A stretch of 64,000 nucleotides of DNA from Zychaea mexicana (lineage: Eukaryota > Mucoromycota > Mucoromycetes > Mucorales > Lichtheimiaceae). Each line of letters opens with the position of its first letter. Within the stretch, counting starts at the first letter, position 1. The stretch is from assembly GCF_025766255.1 (NCBI RefSeq), contig NW_026516671.1:372001-436000 (forward strand), given 5' to 3'. The position numbers were made by a program, and so were the translations under genes. The notes beneath the pieces are model-generated. The model did no database searches. It was not told the origin of the DNA and was given only the letters and a program-made list of their open reading frames with translations. This document shows positions 1 to 12,711 of this stretch, one piece after another.

Positions 1-197
1 TCGATCGCAAAGATACTGCGCGAGAGGATCGCAATGAAAAGCAGACCAAAGCAGGCACCGATATACGCTGGTTCGGCAGATGGCAACCATGCGTCGAGCC
101 ATATAGCATCACCGGAAGAAGACCAATGGAAAGTGCCCATGCTCATCGAGCTGTGGTCCATCGAGTCACTTGTGCTGCTACCTCCACTCATGTCCAT
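1..197 (-). CDS. Ctr-family copper transporter, N-terminal part (runs off window)
   Basis: The minus strand is open from an ATG at 195-197 to base 1, giving about 65 residues without a stop. The start is Met/Ser-rich (MDMSGG, then MDHSSMSMG), the usual copper-binding extracellular N-terminus of Ctr transporters. It is followed by TFHWSS and a stretch ending in a hydrophobic segment (about residues 45-62, ACFGLLFIAIL), which should be TM1. The family imports Cu(I) across the plasma or vacuolar membrane as a trimer. TM2 with its MxxxM motif, and TM3, lie outside the window. The assignment rests on the Met-rich head plus the first TM, which is typical but not decisive. Confidence 0.75.
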   Translation of the reverse strand, partial: MDMSGGSSTSDSMDHSSMSMGTFHWSSSGDAIWLDAWLPSAEPAYIGACFGLLFIAILSRSIFAI

Positions 198-2871
198 TGT
201 GTACGCGTGTGCTGTTTGTAATATGTGGTGAAGGTCAAATATACAATAGTGGAGAAGAAAGGAAGGTTGGGTCGGGGTGATCCTAGCGTTGGTTTTAGGC
301 TTTTTATAAAAGATATAAACTTCTCAAAGTGAATTTTGAAATCCAGATCCGCTTGATTGGAGGAGCAAAAATCTCGCATTGTTTCGGGTTCCCTTGGTGT
401 AACCGGGTAACCAGGTTCCGTCAACTGACGCCAAGTGGTTAATTCTTCTTGCTCCCTCTAAGTACTAGTGCTTTTGCTCCGATTGACGCGTCTCTATACA
501 AGGGTCAATCCGATGAGTATGTGGCAGCTTAGCCCAGACCACTTGAATTTGCGAAATTGTTATATCGCTCTGACTAGAAAAATAACGTGTTGCCAGCAGT
601 AATCTCTGGCCCGGTGCATATTGTAGATGTTTCTCACAGTCATCATATGTTATGTTAGGTACCTTGCAATTATAAAAGTACGACACCGCAAGTGAGATCC
701 CAGAACATACACCATTCCCAATGCGAAGAGACGGAGCAACTAGCGGTGCCGTCTTTATCTTAGTAAGTTAGTATATATACTGTCAGAGTGAAAACACTAC
801 TTTTAGGTGCAGATCTCTCTTCTTAAAAGCATTTCATGAAAACTGGAAGCTGGCCTGTTATTATCTTTGGGTGATGATGTTGTATATTGAGCCATATGTG
901 AGCGATGGGAAATCTTTCTGTCACGAGTGATGTTGAAAGTTTTGAGCAAATGAACCAATTTTCTTCGATGCGGCAATGTATGCAGGGTAGTGTATATGCA
1001 GATCATTTGAAAACCCAGTATCCACAAGCAGTCTTCTCTTGATTTCGCTAAGCCTAGTTTTTATCGACTCCTTAAAGTATATACCGAGTACCTTAATGTT
1101 ATGAAGGATTTAAAATATCTTTTTTGCCAAGATTTGTTTTGAAATAATTATTGTGTAGGCATTGATTACCATTATCTGTACGTTTCGTAACATGATAACA
1201 TAAAGTAGCAAAAAATTTCTCGAACGTGGACAGCTGCAAATGATCTCGAGATGCACGGTACACTGCGGCTTCATGCTTTCTTTTAGAAAGGTGCCGAGGA
1301 AAAGAGAGAAGGAAGGGGAGAGGCAAGAAATATATGCCTGAGCGCATATTCTCTCAATACGAAGCATTACATTTATATAATAAGAGTGCAGTACAGCATT
1401 AGAAGCATAGTAGGAGTGGCATGTATTGAAACATACTACATACGTACTCAATGGCAATTTAGAAAGTGATTACGTAGCAAACTGTCTTTGGGCTCGGTAG
1501 AACTGATAATATTCAAGGTGTCGTTAAATACTAGGCGGCATTTTTCTGTTGATACAGTACGTGATTGACCTGGTAATTCCAGCGACCACGATAATACCAA
1601 CAATAGTTGTACTTGTACTTGGCCGTTGTGTGCTTCCATATACATTAGTTCTTGAAAGATTAAGTTTTAGCTGCTGAGTGATGATCGACTAAAACATTCC
1701 AATTGTGCCTGTCCTAATAAGTAGCTGTGGTTTTCGTTGTAAAAAAGAGTTAGCTTCTGGTGAATTGCCTGATGCATATTCTTTTTGGTTACGGTTATAG
1801 TATAAGCGCCACCGATGATTAACGTATATCTTATACGCTGAACGGGTTTAATATCGTCGCGCATCATGTATTACGCGTTCTATGTTGGATTTACTATCTT
1901 ATGTTTTGTTGCATCTGATGCAAACTATTGTTATGCTGCATTAGTTGCGTAAGGTCCAAGATGTCATTCACCTTTTTTTTTGGTAGAAAAAATCCTTCTG
2001 AAGTCAATCATCTTTGGTGACTTTTCATTAGAGCTTTCATTATTAACTTCTTTGATTTCTTCAAGTTCCATTTGTTGCTGTGTTATGTAAGTTTGCTACT
2101 TGCCAACGCCAAAAACCTGGGAGCCTCAGTGAAGCTTGATCGATAACAACAACAACAACGTGTCGTTTACGCCCTTATTGTACATTCTCAAACAGAAGGA
2201 AAATGGATTGAATTGATCTAAACAAACGACATCTGTCATATCACACAGGCACATATAGTAGGAGCACAGCCAATGTTACCTCCCACCCCAGAACGATACT
2301 GTAAAAGTGAGCACATTATATAATAGCAGTGGTAGCGGTAGCGCTCTTAGAACTATCACTATTAACTTTACCTTTGTATGAAGAAATTATCACGTTACTG
2401 TTTGTGAGCTTACGGTTGACACGAAGCAAAATAACTTGAACAACATGCGGGTGACGATAAAGAATTGACATCAAGGCCCAGCCACATTGTTTTTCTGACA
2501 TATATCCAATAGTACGTGCTATAACTGAGGAGCTTGCTGTAGTAGTATATAGCAGTACTACCTGCAGGATATCTGATATTTAGTGAAGAGTATTACAGGT
2601 AGTAACTATTATTGATAGTGCGAAAATTTGACAATGGAACAGTAATTATAATCACAAGCAGCTGTATTAATATATAAAGGAGAGAGAGAGTGAGTGATAA
2701 TGCACCGGAACCGCCAAGAACGGAAATGGCATTTCCGAAAACAAAGTTCTCGTGACACTGGGCCTGGCCAATGGCATCCTCAAAAGTTCGTTCTATTCCA
2801 CTGTTTCGAACCAAGGTAAGTTTCTACTCAGCCTTCTTTTGCTTTCAACTTATTTCCCGAGATAATCAACA
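198..2871. other. Intergenic region, no supported gene
   Basis: About 2.7 kb between divergently placed genes. Open frames of 60-115 codons occur on the minus strand (for example 465-686, 2316-2501, 2593-2814). None shows a recognisable domain or a convincing splice structure, and the base composition is AT-rich. A short CAA run lies near 2148. I see no RNA gene here. The last few hundred bases presumably hold the promoter and 5' UTR of the gene that starts at 2872. Confidence 0.5.
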
Positions 2872-5800
2872 ATGGCAGCCGACACAATAACTAATGACAA
2901 AGCATTCACCGAACAAAAGTTACAAGCCGTTGATCTGACAACGGCTGAGAATGAGGAATCGCCGTCTGCTCTGTCGTCTTCTTCTCTGTCACCACCGTCG
3001 TCCGAGCAACAACAGCAGGAGGACGACCAGCAACCACAGCCAGCAAGCATAGGTATCGTGTACTTTCGCGCTTCAGGCTATTGTTTAGGCTTGGAGTAAG
3101 AGCAAGGGAATTTTTTTGATTGACACATTGATATTTTTTCCGTTATAGAAAGCGAAAGGGGTGGTTCCGAGGAAAATACAAGATCCTGTAATCAAGAGGA
3201 TCAAGGCGCTGTAGCCGCAACCGTTGCGGCAGCTGTCGCAAGCGTGGCACTGCAAGATACCGCCGTCAATACAATTAGCAAACATCGGCCTACACCGATC
3301 CAAACGGGCAAGGCAAATACAGAAGCAGAGCATGTTGATGGCGATGGTAACAATGCAGGCGATATAGAACCACCAGGACCAACACCTCCTCCAAAGAACA
3401 CAAACATGGCAGACTACTTGACACCACCTACGCCAGGTGTTCTTCCCATGGCTGATCCTAATTATCGTCGGCAGCTCGAGGAGGATGAAAGACAGGAGCA
3501 GGCCTCGCAGTCCAACACATTCACGCCCGTCAACATCGATCTGAAACGAGTCAAGGCAAACACACTTAGTCCAAGAGAGCAAGAAGCTGCAGGTAGGATG
3601 ATTACTATATATCTTCACTAGCGTTCGAAGAAAAAAAGATCGAGCAGACTGATGTACTTTCTACCTCTGGTGTTGTGGATATCTACAAGATGAAACGATG
3701 GCACAAGGAATCTCTGCCCTTTTCAACAACAAATTCTCGCATGCCAAGGGTATCTTTGAATCCCACGCCCATGAGTGAGTGGAAAAGCCTTTCTCAGTCC
3801 AATTACTTGTTCTTCTGTCGAGCCCATATTTAGAACAAAGCTAATGATGTGGTACGATAACAACTGTGTTGTATGATATAATTAGAGACGTCTTGCATTC
3901 ACTTGGTCTAGGCTCTATGGCATTTTTGAAAGGTAGATCCACATGAACTGTCATTTTTCAAAATGAAATTTTTGTCAACTAACGTTTTCTTGTTTGTTTA
4001 TAAATAGCTATCACTGTAAGCTTCGACACTTTTGGCAGTTTTTTTTTCACACACTCACAATAGAAATAAATGCCGGTCGTTCCATCCCGATTTCGTTGTG
4101 TGACGTTGATATTCATATAGTCTGCAAATCCGAGAGATGCCGAGGTAGCCATTGCCAGCTTAACCGAGACATACCAGTTTGCTCAAGCACAGATCGAGGC
4201 AGCACAAGCCAAGAAGCCGCTGAAAGATACCGTATCGCACATGTTTACAAACTTGATGGGTAGCAACACAACTGGACTGCCTACGAACACACGACCGCTC
4301 AGCCAGGACCAGCTTAAACAGCGACCCACGTTCATGCCGAATGGTGCCTTACGTGCACATATCATCAAGGCCGAGTGTGGCTTGCTCATGAGTATGGTCC
4401 ACATGTCGCAAGAAACAGTGCTTGGTTACTTGAAAATGGGATTGAATCTGCGTAGAGGTAAGAAAAGTTAATTTGGATTGCATATCAGGCTCTGTTTTCC
4501 AGAGAGACATATTGTATTAACTAGCATCCGTTCGCAGCCTATAGCAGCTATAGCTTGGTCTGGCAAGAGTATAAGCGTATGGGCCAAGATTTCCATAAAT
4601 ACATTGACGAGAACACTGTCTCTGCAATTCAATTTGGGTATGTGACATAGGGATGTTGTGCTTTAGGGGGAAGAAGTGCTTACAAAGTGACTTATTTACC
4701 CCTTGTCGTTCTTTAGCATTGGATCTGTGCATTTACTATTGTCATCATTGCCGCCCAAGATCCTCAAAATTGTCTCAGCCTTTGGATGGAATGCGGACAA
4801 GCATCTTGGATTTGCTCTTTTGAAATTGTGCCTTGAAGGCAGGCGTATCCGTGCTCCGCTTGCATCAATGATGTAAGTTGCAAAGACGCTATATAGCTGT
4901 TTGCCTGAGCTCTCATGCATACTTGTAACGTCTTAGGTTACTTTCGTACTATGTTATTTTGACATCCCATGCACCGCTTATCCTAAATCGTGAATTGATG
5001 CAGCCGGCTGTAGATTGTCTATTGGATGCGCAGAAAACGCATCCAAGTTCTGCTTTCTTTTTGTATTTTGCCGGTCGCGTCTCGCGACTCACACGCAGTA
5101 TCTCCTTATCGACACAATCATTCGATTACACCAGCGATGTCAGCAAGGGAGAGTGGGCAGAGGTATCGATGGGCCTTTTAGCCAGTTACGAGATTGCATT
5201 CAACTCGGCAATGGAACTCCAGTGGGAAGATGCAGCTCAACAACTTGAAGCACTCATTCCAACACATACCAAACCAGCCTTTATCAAATACTTTTACGGC
5301 GTATGCATGGAAATGATGGGTAACCGGAGCGAAGCTATTCTGGCGTTTGCTGAAGCTCCCAAACTTGTCAGTGGCAACGGATCTCAACTCGAGCAGTTTA
5401 TCATCAGCCGCGTCAACTTTTTCGAACGAAGTGGATATCAAGATCTGGATTTCGTATTGCCTGCGCTTGAAATCCTGCTTCTTTGGAACTCGCTAGCAAA
5501 TATGAGTGATGAGGCATTGGAAGTATGCTTGGACAAGGTCGATGAAACGCTCAATAGAATTTATGACCGAGAGAAGCGAGAGTATGAAATTCGAACGGTA
5601 GAGATTGCTCCCAATATTGCGCCACCAGACTATTACGATCAACGAGCCACGTTGCTTCTTATCAAGTCATCGATATTAAATGCACTGTCACGAGGTCGTG
5701 AGGCAATCCCACATTTAAACTGGATTTTGGATAATCGTAAACGAATCTTGCATACCAAGTGGATTGTTCCGTTTGCTTACTGGTATGTAGATAAAGTATG

Positions 5801-6265
5801 AACCACAATGTTCTCTTTTGGATATACTAACCAACACTCTTTTGCAACAGGGAATCTGGTGTTACATGCTGGTGTATGGAGGAACATGGTCGGGCACGCT
5901 CGCTTTGGGAGGCAGCACTCAGTTTCTCTGGATATCCTTTGGAATATCGATTGGCCATTGTAGGTTTCTCGTCACTACTTGATAGTTGCTGCTACATGGC
6001 ACGTTTATATTGCTGACATTATCTCATTTGATTTTTCTTCTTCTAGCGTTTAAATCTTGCAATCACACACGCCAATGATCTTGGTATTCTAGCATCTGAG
6101 ACACCAAGACCTGAGAAAGGAATTAGCACCAATGGCCGCAAACGATTATCCCTCGCGTCGAAAATGTCGCCACCTGACTCTCCTGATTTGGGCAATGGCA
6201 ATAGTCATTCCGATCATCCAAAAGTTGAGAGCCCTCCGCCTACTCCCACTACTACATCAACATAA
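2872..6265 (+). CDS. Iml2/TTC39-family tetratricopeptide protein
   Basis: Eleven exons close in frame to 843 residues: 2872-3052, 3149-3592, 3690-3774, 3886-3932, 4008-4015, 4121-4457, 4538-4637, 4717-4872, 4937-5782, 5851-5959, 6047-6265. The first ~200 residues are low-complexity (Q/S/P-rich). Family hallmarks follow: ALFNNKFSHAKGIFE, LLSSLPPKILKIVSAFGW, and a C-terminal helical-repeat region through LWEAALSFSGYPLEYRL. The yeast relative Iml2 is a mitochondrial outer-membrane and lipid-droplet-linked protein needed for clearing inclusion bodies; vertebrate relatives are TTC39A-C. The N-terminal extension is longer than in yeast Iml2. Exon 5 is only 8 nt and is needed to keep the frame across the conserved KAIT..NPRDAE stretch. 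The start is the first ATG of the open frame (CAACAATGG). Confidence 0.85.
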
Positions 6266-6779
6266 AGCACCCTGCCGCTCTACTCTATACACATATCCGT
6301 TAAGCTGTTTATATTTTGATAATAATTTGGTTATTACACTCTGAACTTTCATAGTTGTCTTTTTAAATTAATGTTACCTTTTCCGATACTATTTGTAATG
6401 CATGTAGATAAGTGAAATAGATGCTTTATTGATACGAAAATAAAGCTTCCCACCTGTGCTCTGCATTGACACTATAATTCCCCACTTTTCCCTCCCAGTC
6501 TCTACCAAATTTTATGAATTTAAAAGAGTAGTGTTAATGATGCAATATGACACTACAGTATATTTGTTGATACCAATGCTAATGTGTGGGATATGTATGC
6601 TAATTAAGTTACAGATATTTATGATGATGACGGCTTTTGATGAGGATCAAACCCGCTGTTTACTACTACTTCTGAAGCGTCCAGTAATCCAAAGCACCGG
6701 GCCCAGTGATCGTCCGATACCAAAGTGCCATATAATCCTTTCATGTGACTACCAAGCTATATATGCAATAAAGTTTAAT
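6266..6779. other. Convergent 3' intergenic spacer
   Basis: This AT-rich spacer separates the 3' ends of two convergent genes. AATAAA occurs near 6439, compatible with polyadenylation of the upstream plus-strand gene. A 172-codon open frame at 6456-6974 has no recognisable domain and overlaps the downstream gene antisense, so it is not annotated. Confidence 0.5.
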
Positions 6780-9700
6780 CTAGAGAGTCCCAATCTTCTT
6801 TGCGTGATTATTTACCTTATCAAGATCCTGAATGATATTCTCCATCATGGCTACGTAGGCATAATACACCATGTAACTATCGTCGGAAGATGCGTTTGTC
6901 GAGGGCAACACTTGCTCGAGCTTCGTCATGAGAACTTCGCGCGACATTTCAGCTGGTGGCAGATAAGGGGGTAGAGGTGTCTTGAGCTGCAAGGCGGATG
7001 CGAGGAGATAGAAATACAGCAGAATATTGCCTGCCATGTCCATCCATTCTTTGCTTGCTGGAAGCATTAATGATCGACGCACCTGGATCGCCCACACATC
7101 CTTAAGAATAACAATCCGCATCGACAAGAATTTGTCCAGAATGTTTTGACAGGACGTTAACATCGATTCGTATATCTGTACAGGGAAGGGACCTTTAAGT
7201 CGAGGCTCGTTTGGTGCATGTGTAAGAAGTTCTCGTAAGGTGACCAAATTGACTTGCAACGCTAGCTCGATCTTTTGGAATTGTGCTGCCCGGATTTTAT
7301 TGCGCGCTGCAAGGGCTTTCATTTGCTCGGGTGTAGGGGTATAGTCAGGTCGATTATGGGTATCGTAGAACATTTCTTCAATCAACAGTGAGTATGCGTC
7401 TTGATTCGTAGCAGAGGACGTTTCCGAGTAAACGGATACGAGTTGCTTGTACAGCCAGGAGAGATGTAGAAGAAGATCGGATAGTCCCTTTCGCAACTCC
7501 TTTCTTGCTTCATACCTTTATAATTTTAAAGACGAGTTAAAAGATGGATTCAGAAAATCAGTCTCAAAAGAGATATACTTACGGCCAGATGTAAGCAGTG
7601 ACAATGAGACCTATATACCGTGATTATTAACATAATGTGTTTTTTGAGCAGCAAGGTAAAGGCTGATGTTGTATCACTTACCAATAATAACACCCAGCGA
7701 AACAGAGACGCATCGCTTCCATGCAAGCTCATAAACATAGCTCATTGGATAATCTTCCCGATGGTTGTAGCTATACAACACTATAAGATTGTAAGCAAGC
7801 AAAGCAAACTGTCCGAACCGGCCGTATTTGTGGTTCAATATAATATGGAAGCATGGAACTGAGAATGCCCAAGTTATCAATAGCAAAATAAGCGGATGTG
7901 CAGGAACAATTGTATAAACAGCAGCGGCGACAATACATCCAAATATCGTGGCCAAAACACGGAGAACAGCAACCACGTTTGTACCACCTACGGTAGGCGA
8001 GCTTACGGTCATAATCTACATCAGAAATAATTAAAAATAAGCATCCTTGGTGTCGAAATACGAACGCTGTATAATACTATATAGGCACACATACTGAGAT
8101 CAAAGTCCACTCCATACGGAATTCGCGAAAGTAAAACTGGGTAGAGGGTATGAAGGCAAGCATTCCAATGGCGACAGAGACAACACTAGCTTTGATAGCA
8201 TATTTTACTGTATGCGATCGGAACCATGAGAAGAATCCCCAAAGCTTCAGGAAAAATTTTCGGATTCGAGTTGTCGGCGAGGGTGTTTGCAGGGTATTAT
8301 GGGTGTTGTTATTGTTCGGCACGAAAACTTCTTCAGTCGTTTTTTCATTCGATGGAAGATCATCGCCCGGTCTCCGCGCTCTTGCTAATAGAAGAGTGAA
8401 CATTGTTCAACCGATTAGACCAGCCTTGACCACATATGATACAAAAGGAGAGAGAATCGATCCTTACTAAACATGAGCTTAAAGACGCTCTTTAGTCGCT
8501 GCCAGAAATTGGTGGGCATTTCATAGTCGTGTCCATAGATACTTTGCACATACTCTGTGAGGACTACGAGCTCTTTGGCGAATTCAACCATGCAAAACAC
8601 AAAAAAGTACACCAAAAAGACATCTTCGGCGGGAAACTGTTTCATGAGATACGAGTGTAGCTGGCTTGGATCCATGTTCTGCCACGACTCTTGGCGCTGT
8701 CTCTTGTTGCCGTCGTGGTTTCGCTTTTTGCGACGATACAGGTGCATGAGAGCGCGTTCCTGAGATTCATCAAAGACTTCTAAAGCAGTGTTCAAGTTTT
8801 GCTTCATCATTTCAAAAGACGGCGTTCGACTCGTAACATTCCCAGTGAACCGAGCTTGCAAATGGATTATGGTTTGCTTGCACGTATAAGCCAAAGATTT
8901 CATGGGCGCCCTGACGGTGCGGATAAACTGTACCAGTGCACCTTCCGATTCGCCATCTTCCCCAGTCACTTCTTCCCCGAATGATTGCGTCTCGAGTGGC
9001 GATTCGGGTACCGTACCCAAGTCGTGCGGATGATGTTGAAGGATGCTAGTAGCCGAGACTTGTCGTTCCATCGGCGCGGGAGATGTGGGACTTTGCACAG
9101 CTGGATCAACCCCTTCCATGTAAAACAAGTTTTGCTCAATACTATGTTCCCGGCGCAGCTCGTGTTCCATCTTCCGCCTTTGATTATCCGCCTTGACATT
9201 AATCGTTTCGCGTCGTTGTTGCTTTGCTGGTCGCTGCTGCTGCGTTTGTTGCCGTTGCTGCGGTTGTTGTTGTTGTTGTTGCTGTCGTGACTCCCCGGGC
9301 CCTGACTTGGAAACAGTCTGTTGCTCGGTTTTGATCTCCTGCATCGCTTCAAATTGAAGGCCACAACTGCTGCGCAATCCGCTTATGTGCTGGGCCAAGC
9401 GCTGAAGACTGGTGACCGTCTTGTCATATCCATCTGCATGACACCACATTTCCATACTGTAAAATTCGAGCTTGGCTTCCTTGAGTGAGTTTTGCAGAGC
9501 AACGAAACTGCTGCGGTGGGACTTGATTGCATCTTCAAGTTGTTTGTTAGCTGTAAATTCTGGCAAATCAGCGTCCATGATAAAGGTTTTTGTCAATAGT
9601 TTCAACAAAATACGGATGGACATGAGCGTTGCATCGATATCAGTCCTTTTTGTTTTAGATAAGAAAAGTGACATGCCAAGGTTATTATTGAGTACAGGTC

Positions 9701-11359
9701 CTTATGTATTCATCTTGTTAATAGATCGCCGGTAGTATCCTTACTTTAGCTTTTTGATTGAGCGTACCGGCCATATTAGTACGCATACAGCTACTGAAAT
9801 AGCTGTGCCTATGATTACAATAAAGAATGTCTGCTCGATTTTGGTTGTATTGAACTGTGGATTGGACGAGGTTTCTCGAACAAGGACACAAAAGATGATA
9901 ATAAACGCCAAAGATGATGCTATGGGAGTTCATATCTTTAGTCATCACATCACAACGCCATCGCATAATTTATGACAGCCCAAACCTCATACCTGTTCGT
10001 ATACTCGGTTTGTTCAGATGCGCTTTGAAGAAGGATATCACAAACGTGCTTCCTGCCAAGAAAACACCCAACGTAACAACGCATGATTCCATATATAAAT
10101 GATGGTCAATCATCAAATAATCGCTCGTAGCCAGACTCAACAGACACAGTGATAGCGCCAACACAGCATATAGTAATCCAAATCCAGCAGCCTCGACCAT
10201 GCCTCCTAGCGTCTTTGCCGGATTGAAGAAAACAGTAACTGTACAAACAACATGACTCGATACTGCATAAACAAAAGCATTGCATCATTATTATTACGAC
10301 AAGCCATCATTGTTTTTAGGAATCGGTGTGTTTTATCACCCTTCTATATCACATTTTCTATACCATAGGAAAGCAACTTACCACTGGTTCCACCAATCCA
10401 TCGATTTAAAACCGGAACAAACGTAAATAAGGCTCCCAGGGCATATGCAAAACTGCACTTGAGTACCATCTTTTGCTTGTGACTCAAATTATGCCAGGAC
10501 GCAATACGGGCCCATAGCGCGCGTGGTTTGGATGAAGGTGCCTCGTTCACGGGCTGCTCTCTTTGGTCCTCTGCATCGGAATCCGACGAAGTGTCCTCAT
10601 AATGATCCTGTGGTGCTGTTGGCGCACTGTTCTTCGGCAGCAAAGCGGTGGTTTCGGTCGGGCTGCAGGCGAAACAAAAAATGTCGTTAATAAATGATAC
10701 TGCGATGGCAATTACGCTCTACCCAAGCAATGCTTTCTGCTTGCTTTTATACTATATCAAAGTACCACTTGCCTTTCGCCGGTATAGTGAGAATTATAAT
10801 TAGCCCTAGCTTTACCATTGCCGTTGCCATGGGAGCCATCAAAATAAAGTGGAACTGTTGACAGTGACACAGATCGTTTTTGACGCGTTCCATCGTCCAG
10901 GACAACCTCGAAATAATTATAATCGTCACTGAACGTTCCCAAAAAGGATGTGGGAGACTTGGATAGCTGCACGCTACTATCATGCGGGCCATAGCGTTGT
11001 GGATGCTGCTGATGGTGGTACGACTGCTGGGGAATCCACCAGCCGTTACTGTGGCCATTGGTAGTAGTGGGGGTGCTGTTCTTGTTGCCAACTGAAGCAC
11101 CCGTAGCAGTGTGATACGACTGTAAAGATGCTGCTAAGCCGTTGTCTGAGGTTGGTGTTAGGTAGTTTCTTGTGCCATATGTCGCAGGCACAGAAGGTGC
11201 AAAGTTCATGGAGTTCGATCGCGACATCTTGGGTTGTTGTTGCTGCTGCTGCTGTTGGCAGCGGGGACAGGACGATTGTGGGCCGTGTTTGCAAGCCATT
11301 GAGCCTGACATTGTCGCTCCTGTATAATCGGCTTGATGTTGTTCTGTCAAGTTCCACAT
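6780..11359 (-). CDS. Fungal ArAE_2/FUSC-type membrane protein (BRE4-like)
   Basis: Nine minus-strand exons close in frame to about 1292 residues: 11359-10773, 10662-10382, 10262-9993, 9919-9745, 9645-8468, 8384-8095, 8015-7682, 7610-7583, 7515-6780. The first ~230 residues are Q/S-rich and probably cytosolic. The first membrane block follows (LGALFTFVPVLNRWIGG to FFIVIIGTAISVAVCVLIWPV). Next come a long soluble region with a poly-Q segment and a second membrane block (KYAIKASVVSVAIGM to SVSLGVIIG). WPYEARKELRKGLSDLLL leads into the C-terminal helical domain. This order matches fungal proteins with ArAE_2_N, FUSC and ArAE_2 (DUF2421) domains, such as yeast Bre4. They are assigned as exporters by analogy; substrates are unknown. 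Two oddities are a GC-AG first intron (donor at 10772-10771) and a 28-nt exon 8. The start ATG at 11359 is the first in the open frame; the Met at 11311 is an alternative. Confidence 0.85.
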
Positions 11360-12227
11360 TGCACAAGCATGAAGTCCAGAGACAATGAATATGAAAAAAG
11401 TAGATTGAGTACGTTAGTGTTTAGGTGTGTAAAAATGGAAGGCAGATTGTGAAAAGCAGAAAGAGGAGAGATCTTGCTTTTATATACTGCTTTCTGTGTT
11501 GTTTCGACAATGAGCCGGTACCTATATTTTTGGAACTTTTTGTATATTAACCCCTCGGGGAACACCCCTTTGTGTATGAATTAAAAGAAATCAAAAAAAG
11601 AGAGAGAGAGGTCCTTGTTGTGAACCAAACGAGGCAACTTGTTTGCGTAAATCATCACGAGCGTTATGTATGCGCAAAGCCGCGTTTGACGTTGCACACT
11701 CTGCGGCATTCAATATCTCATGAAACGTTGTACAGGATCAGACATCGTTACTATCATCTTACTTCTTTCAATAGTTTCAAGTTCCAAGGGGACCATTCAC
11801 ATTTTCTTTCATTTCTTCGAAACTTCCCTAAATTGGAGTATATGTTGTCAATCATTAAGTAGTCATTTATTGCCCCTCCCCCTTGATTGTGCTGTAAGCT
11901 ATGGCCCAACGTTTGGTCATTAATCAGGCATTTCCAGGAACGCGATGCGACGGCAAGAAGGTCGGATCCCTAAATCATATTAAAAAGCGAACTTCTGCAT
12001 TACACTGCCGCCCTCCGAAGCCTACAGTCAGCTCACGCAATAGAACTTCAAAAGTGCTAAAACGAGAATTATTGACAGATAACAAAGTATCCAAAAGAGT
12101 ACGAGCCAAGTACAACGTGGAATGCAATATCAATATTTTTTTCTTCGTGCTCCTTTGATACCTGACTGATGTAGAAAATATTTCCCACTACTGTCATAAT
12201 ACTAAATTTCGATGACCGATGGTACAG
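11360..12227. other. Intergenic region upstream of the ArAE_2/FUSC gene
   Basis: This stretch holds the likely promoter of the minus-strand gene. A GA-rich tract lies at 11598-11611. An 85-codon open frame at 11901-12158 ends in a basic Lys/Arg-rich segment just before the orphan kinase fragment. It could be a remnant of an N-terminal exon, but no kinase motif is visible in it. Confidence 0.35.
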
Positions 12228-12711
12228 TACGGCACACCGGACTACATGGCTCCCGAAGCCCTTACGAATCTCAATGTTACGGCAAGCATTGAGAGCACTG
12301 TAGACAGTGACATGATGTTGACCCAGCAAGAAAATACAGCAGACGATGCCAAGAAAGAATTGTATGAGATGCCTTAATAATCTATATTCCACCACCACCT
12401 GAATGCCACGTGTCGACCTATAGCATACTCATGAATGTTTTCTTTAATTTTGTTAGTTCGGTCCACCGGCCGATATCTGGGCCTTAGGTATTATTCTGTA
12501 TCAAATGTTGTACGGTGTCACTCCATTTCATGAGCAATCAAACAAGGATGCGGCCATACGATATTTATCTGTTTATTATTCGAAGACAAATCAGCGCAAA
12601 GAAGAGGTGGCGCGTGCGTTACTGGATGTAATGGAACGATGCTTGCAGAAGGCCCTCCAATATCGACCAACTGCTGATCGTCCTCTCCAGCTCCATTTTC
12701 TCCGCTTTTAG
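12228..12711 (+). pseudogene. Orphan protein-kinase C-lobe (Mps1/TTK-like)
   Basis: A splice-like acceptor (ACAG) at 12227 is followed by YGTPDYMAPEAL, the activation-segment P+1 loop and APE motif. A second block at 12457-12711, after a TTAG acceptor, reads FGPPADIWALGIILYQMLYGVTPF, the subdomain IX helix. It continues to LLDVMERCLQKALQYRPTADRPL, subdomain XI with its conserved Arg. The ILYQM.YG.TPF pattern and the MERCL...RPTA ending fit Mps1/TTK spindle-checkpoint kinases best. I find no glycine loop, VAIK lysine, HRD or DFG motif in the ~900 bases upstream. The exon 1 donor that keeps frame is uncertain (12289 or 12322 region). It is most simply a 5'-truncated copy, and would be non-catalytic as it stands. 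Confidence 0.6.

Noticed and set aside
3593..3621. 29-nt intron at the end of exon 2 in the Iml2-like gene
   Set aside because: It is too short for a spliceosomal intron and puts the downstream conserved stretch out of frame. The acceptor at 3689 gives the family motif ALFNNKF in phase.
6456..6974. 172-codon plus-strand ORF between convergent genes
   Set aside because: It has no domain and overlaps the last exon of the ArAE_2/FUSC gene antisense.
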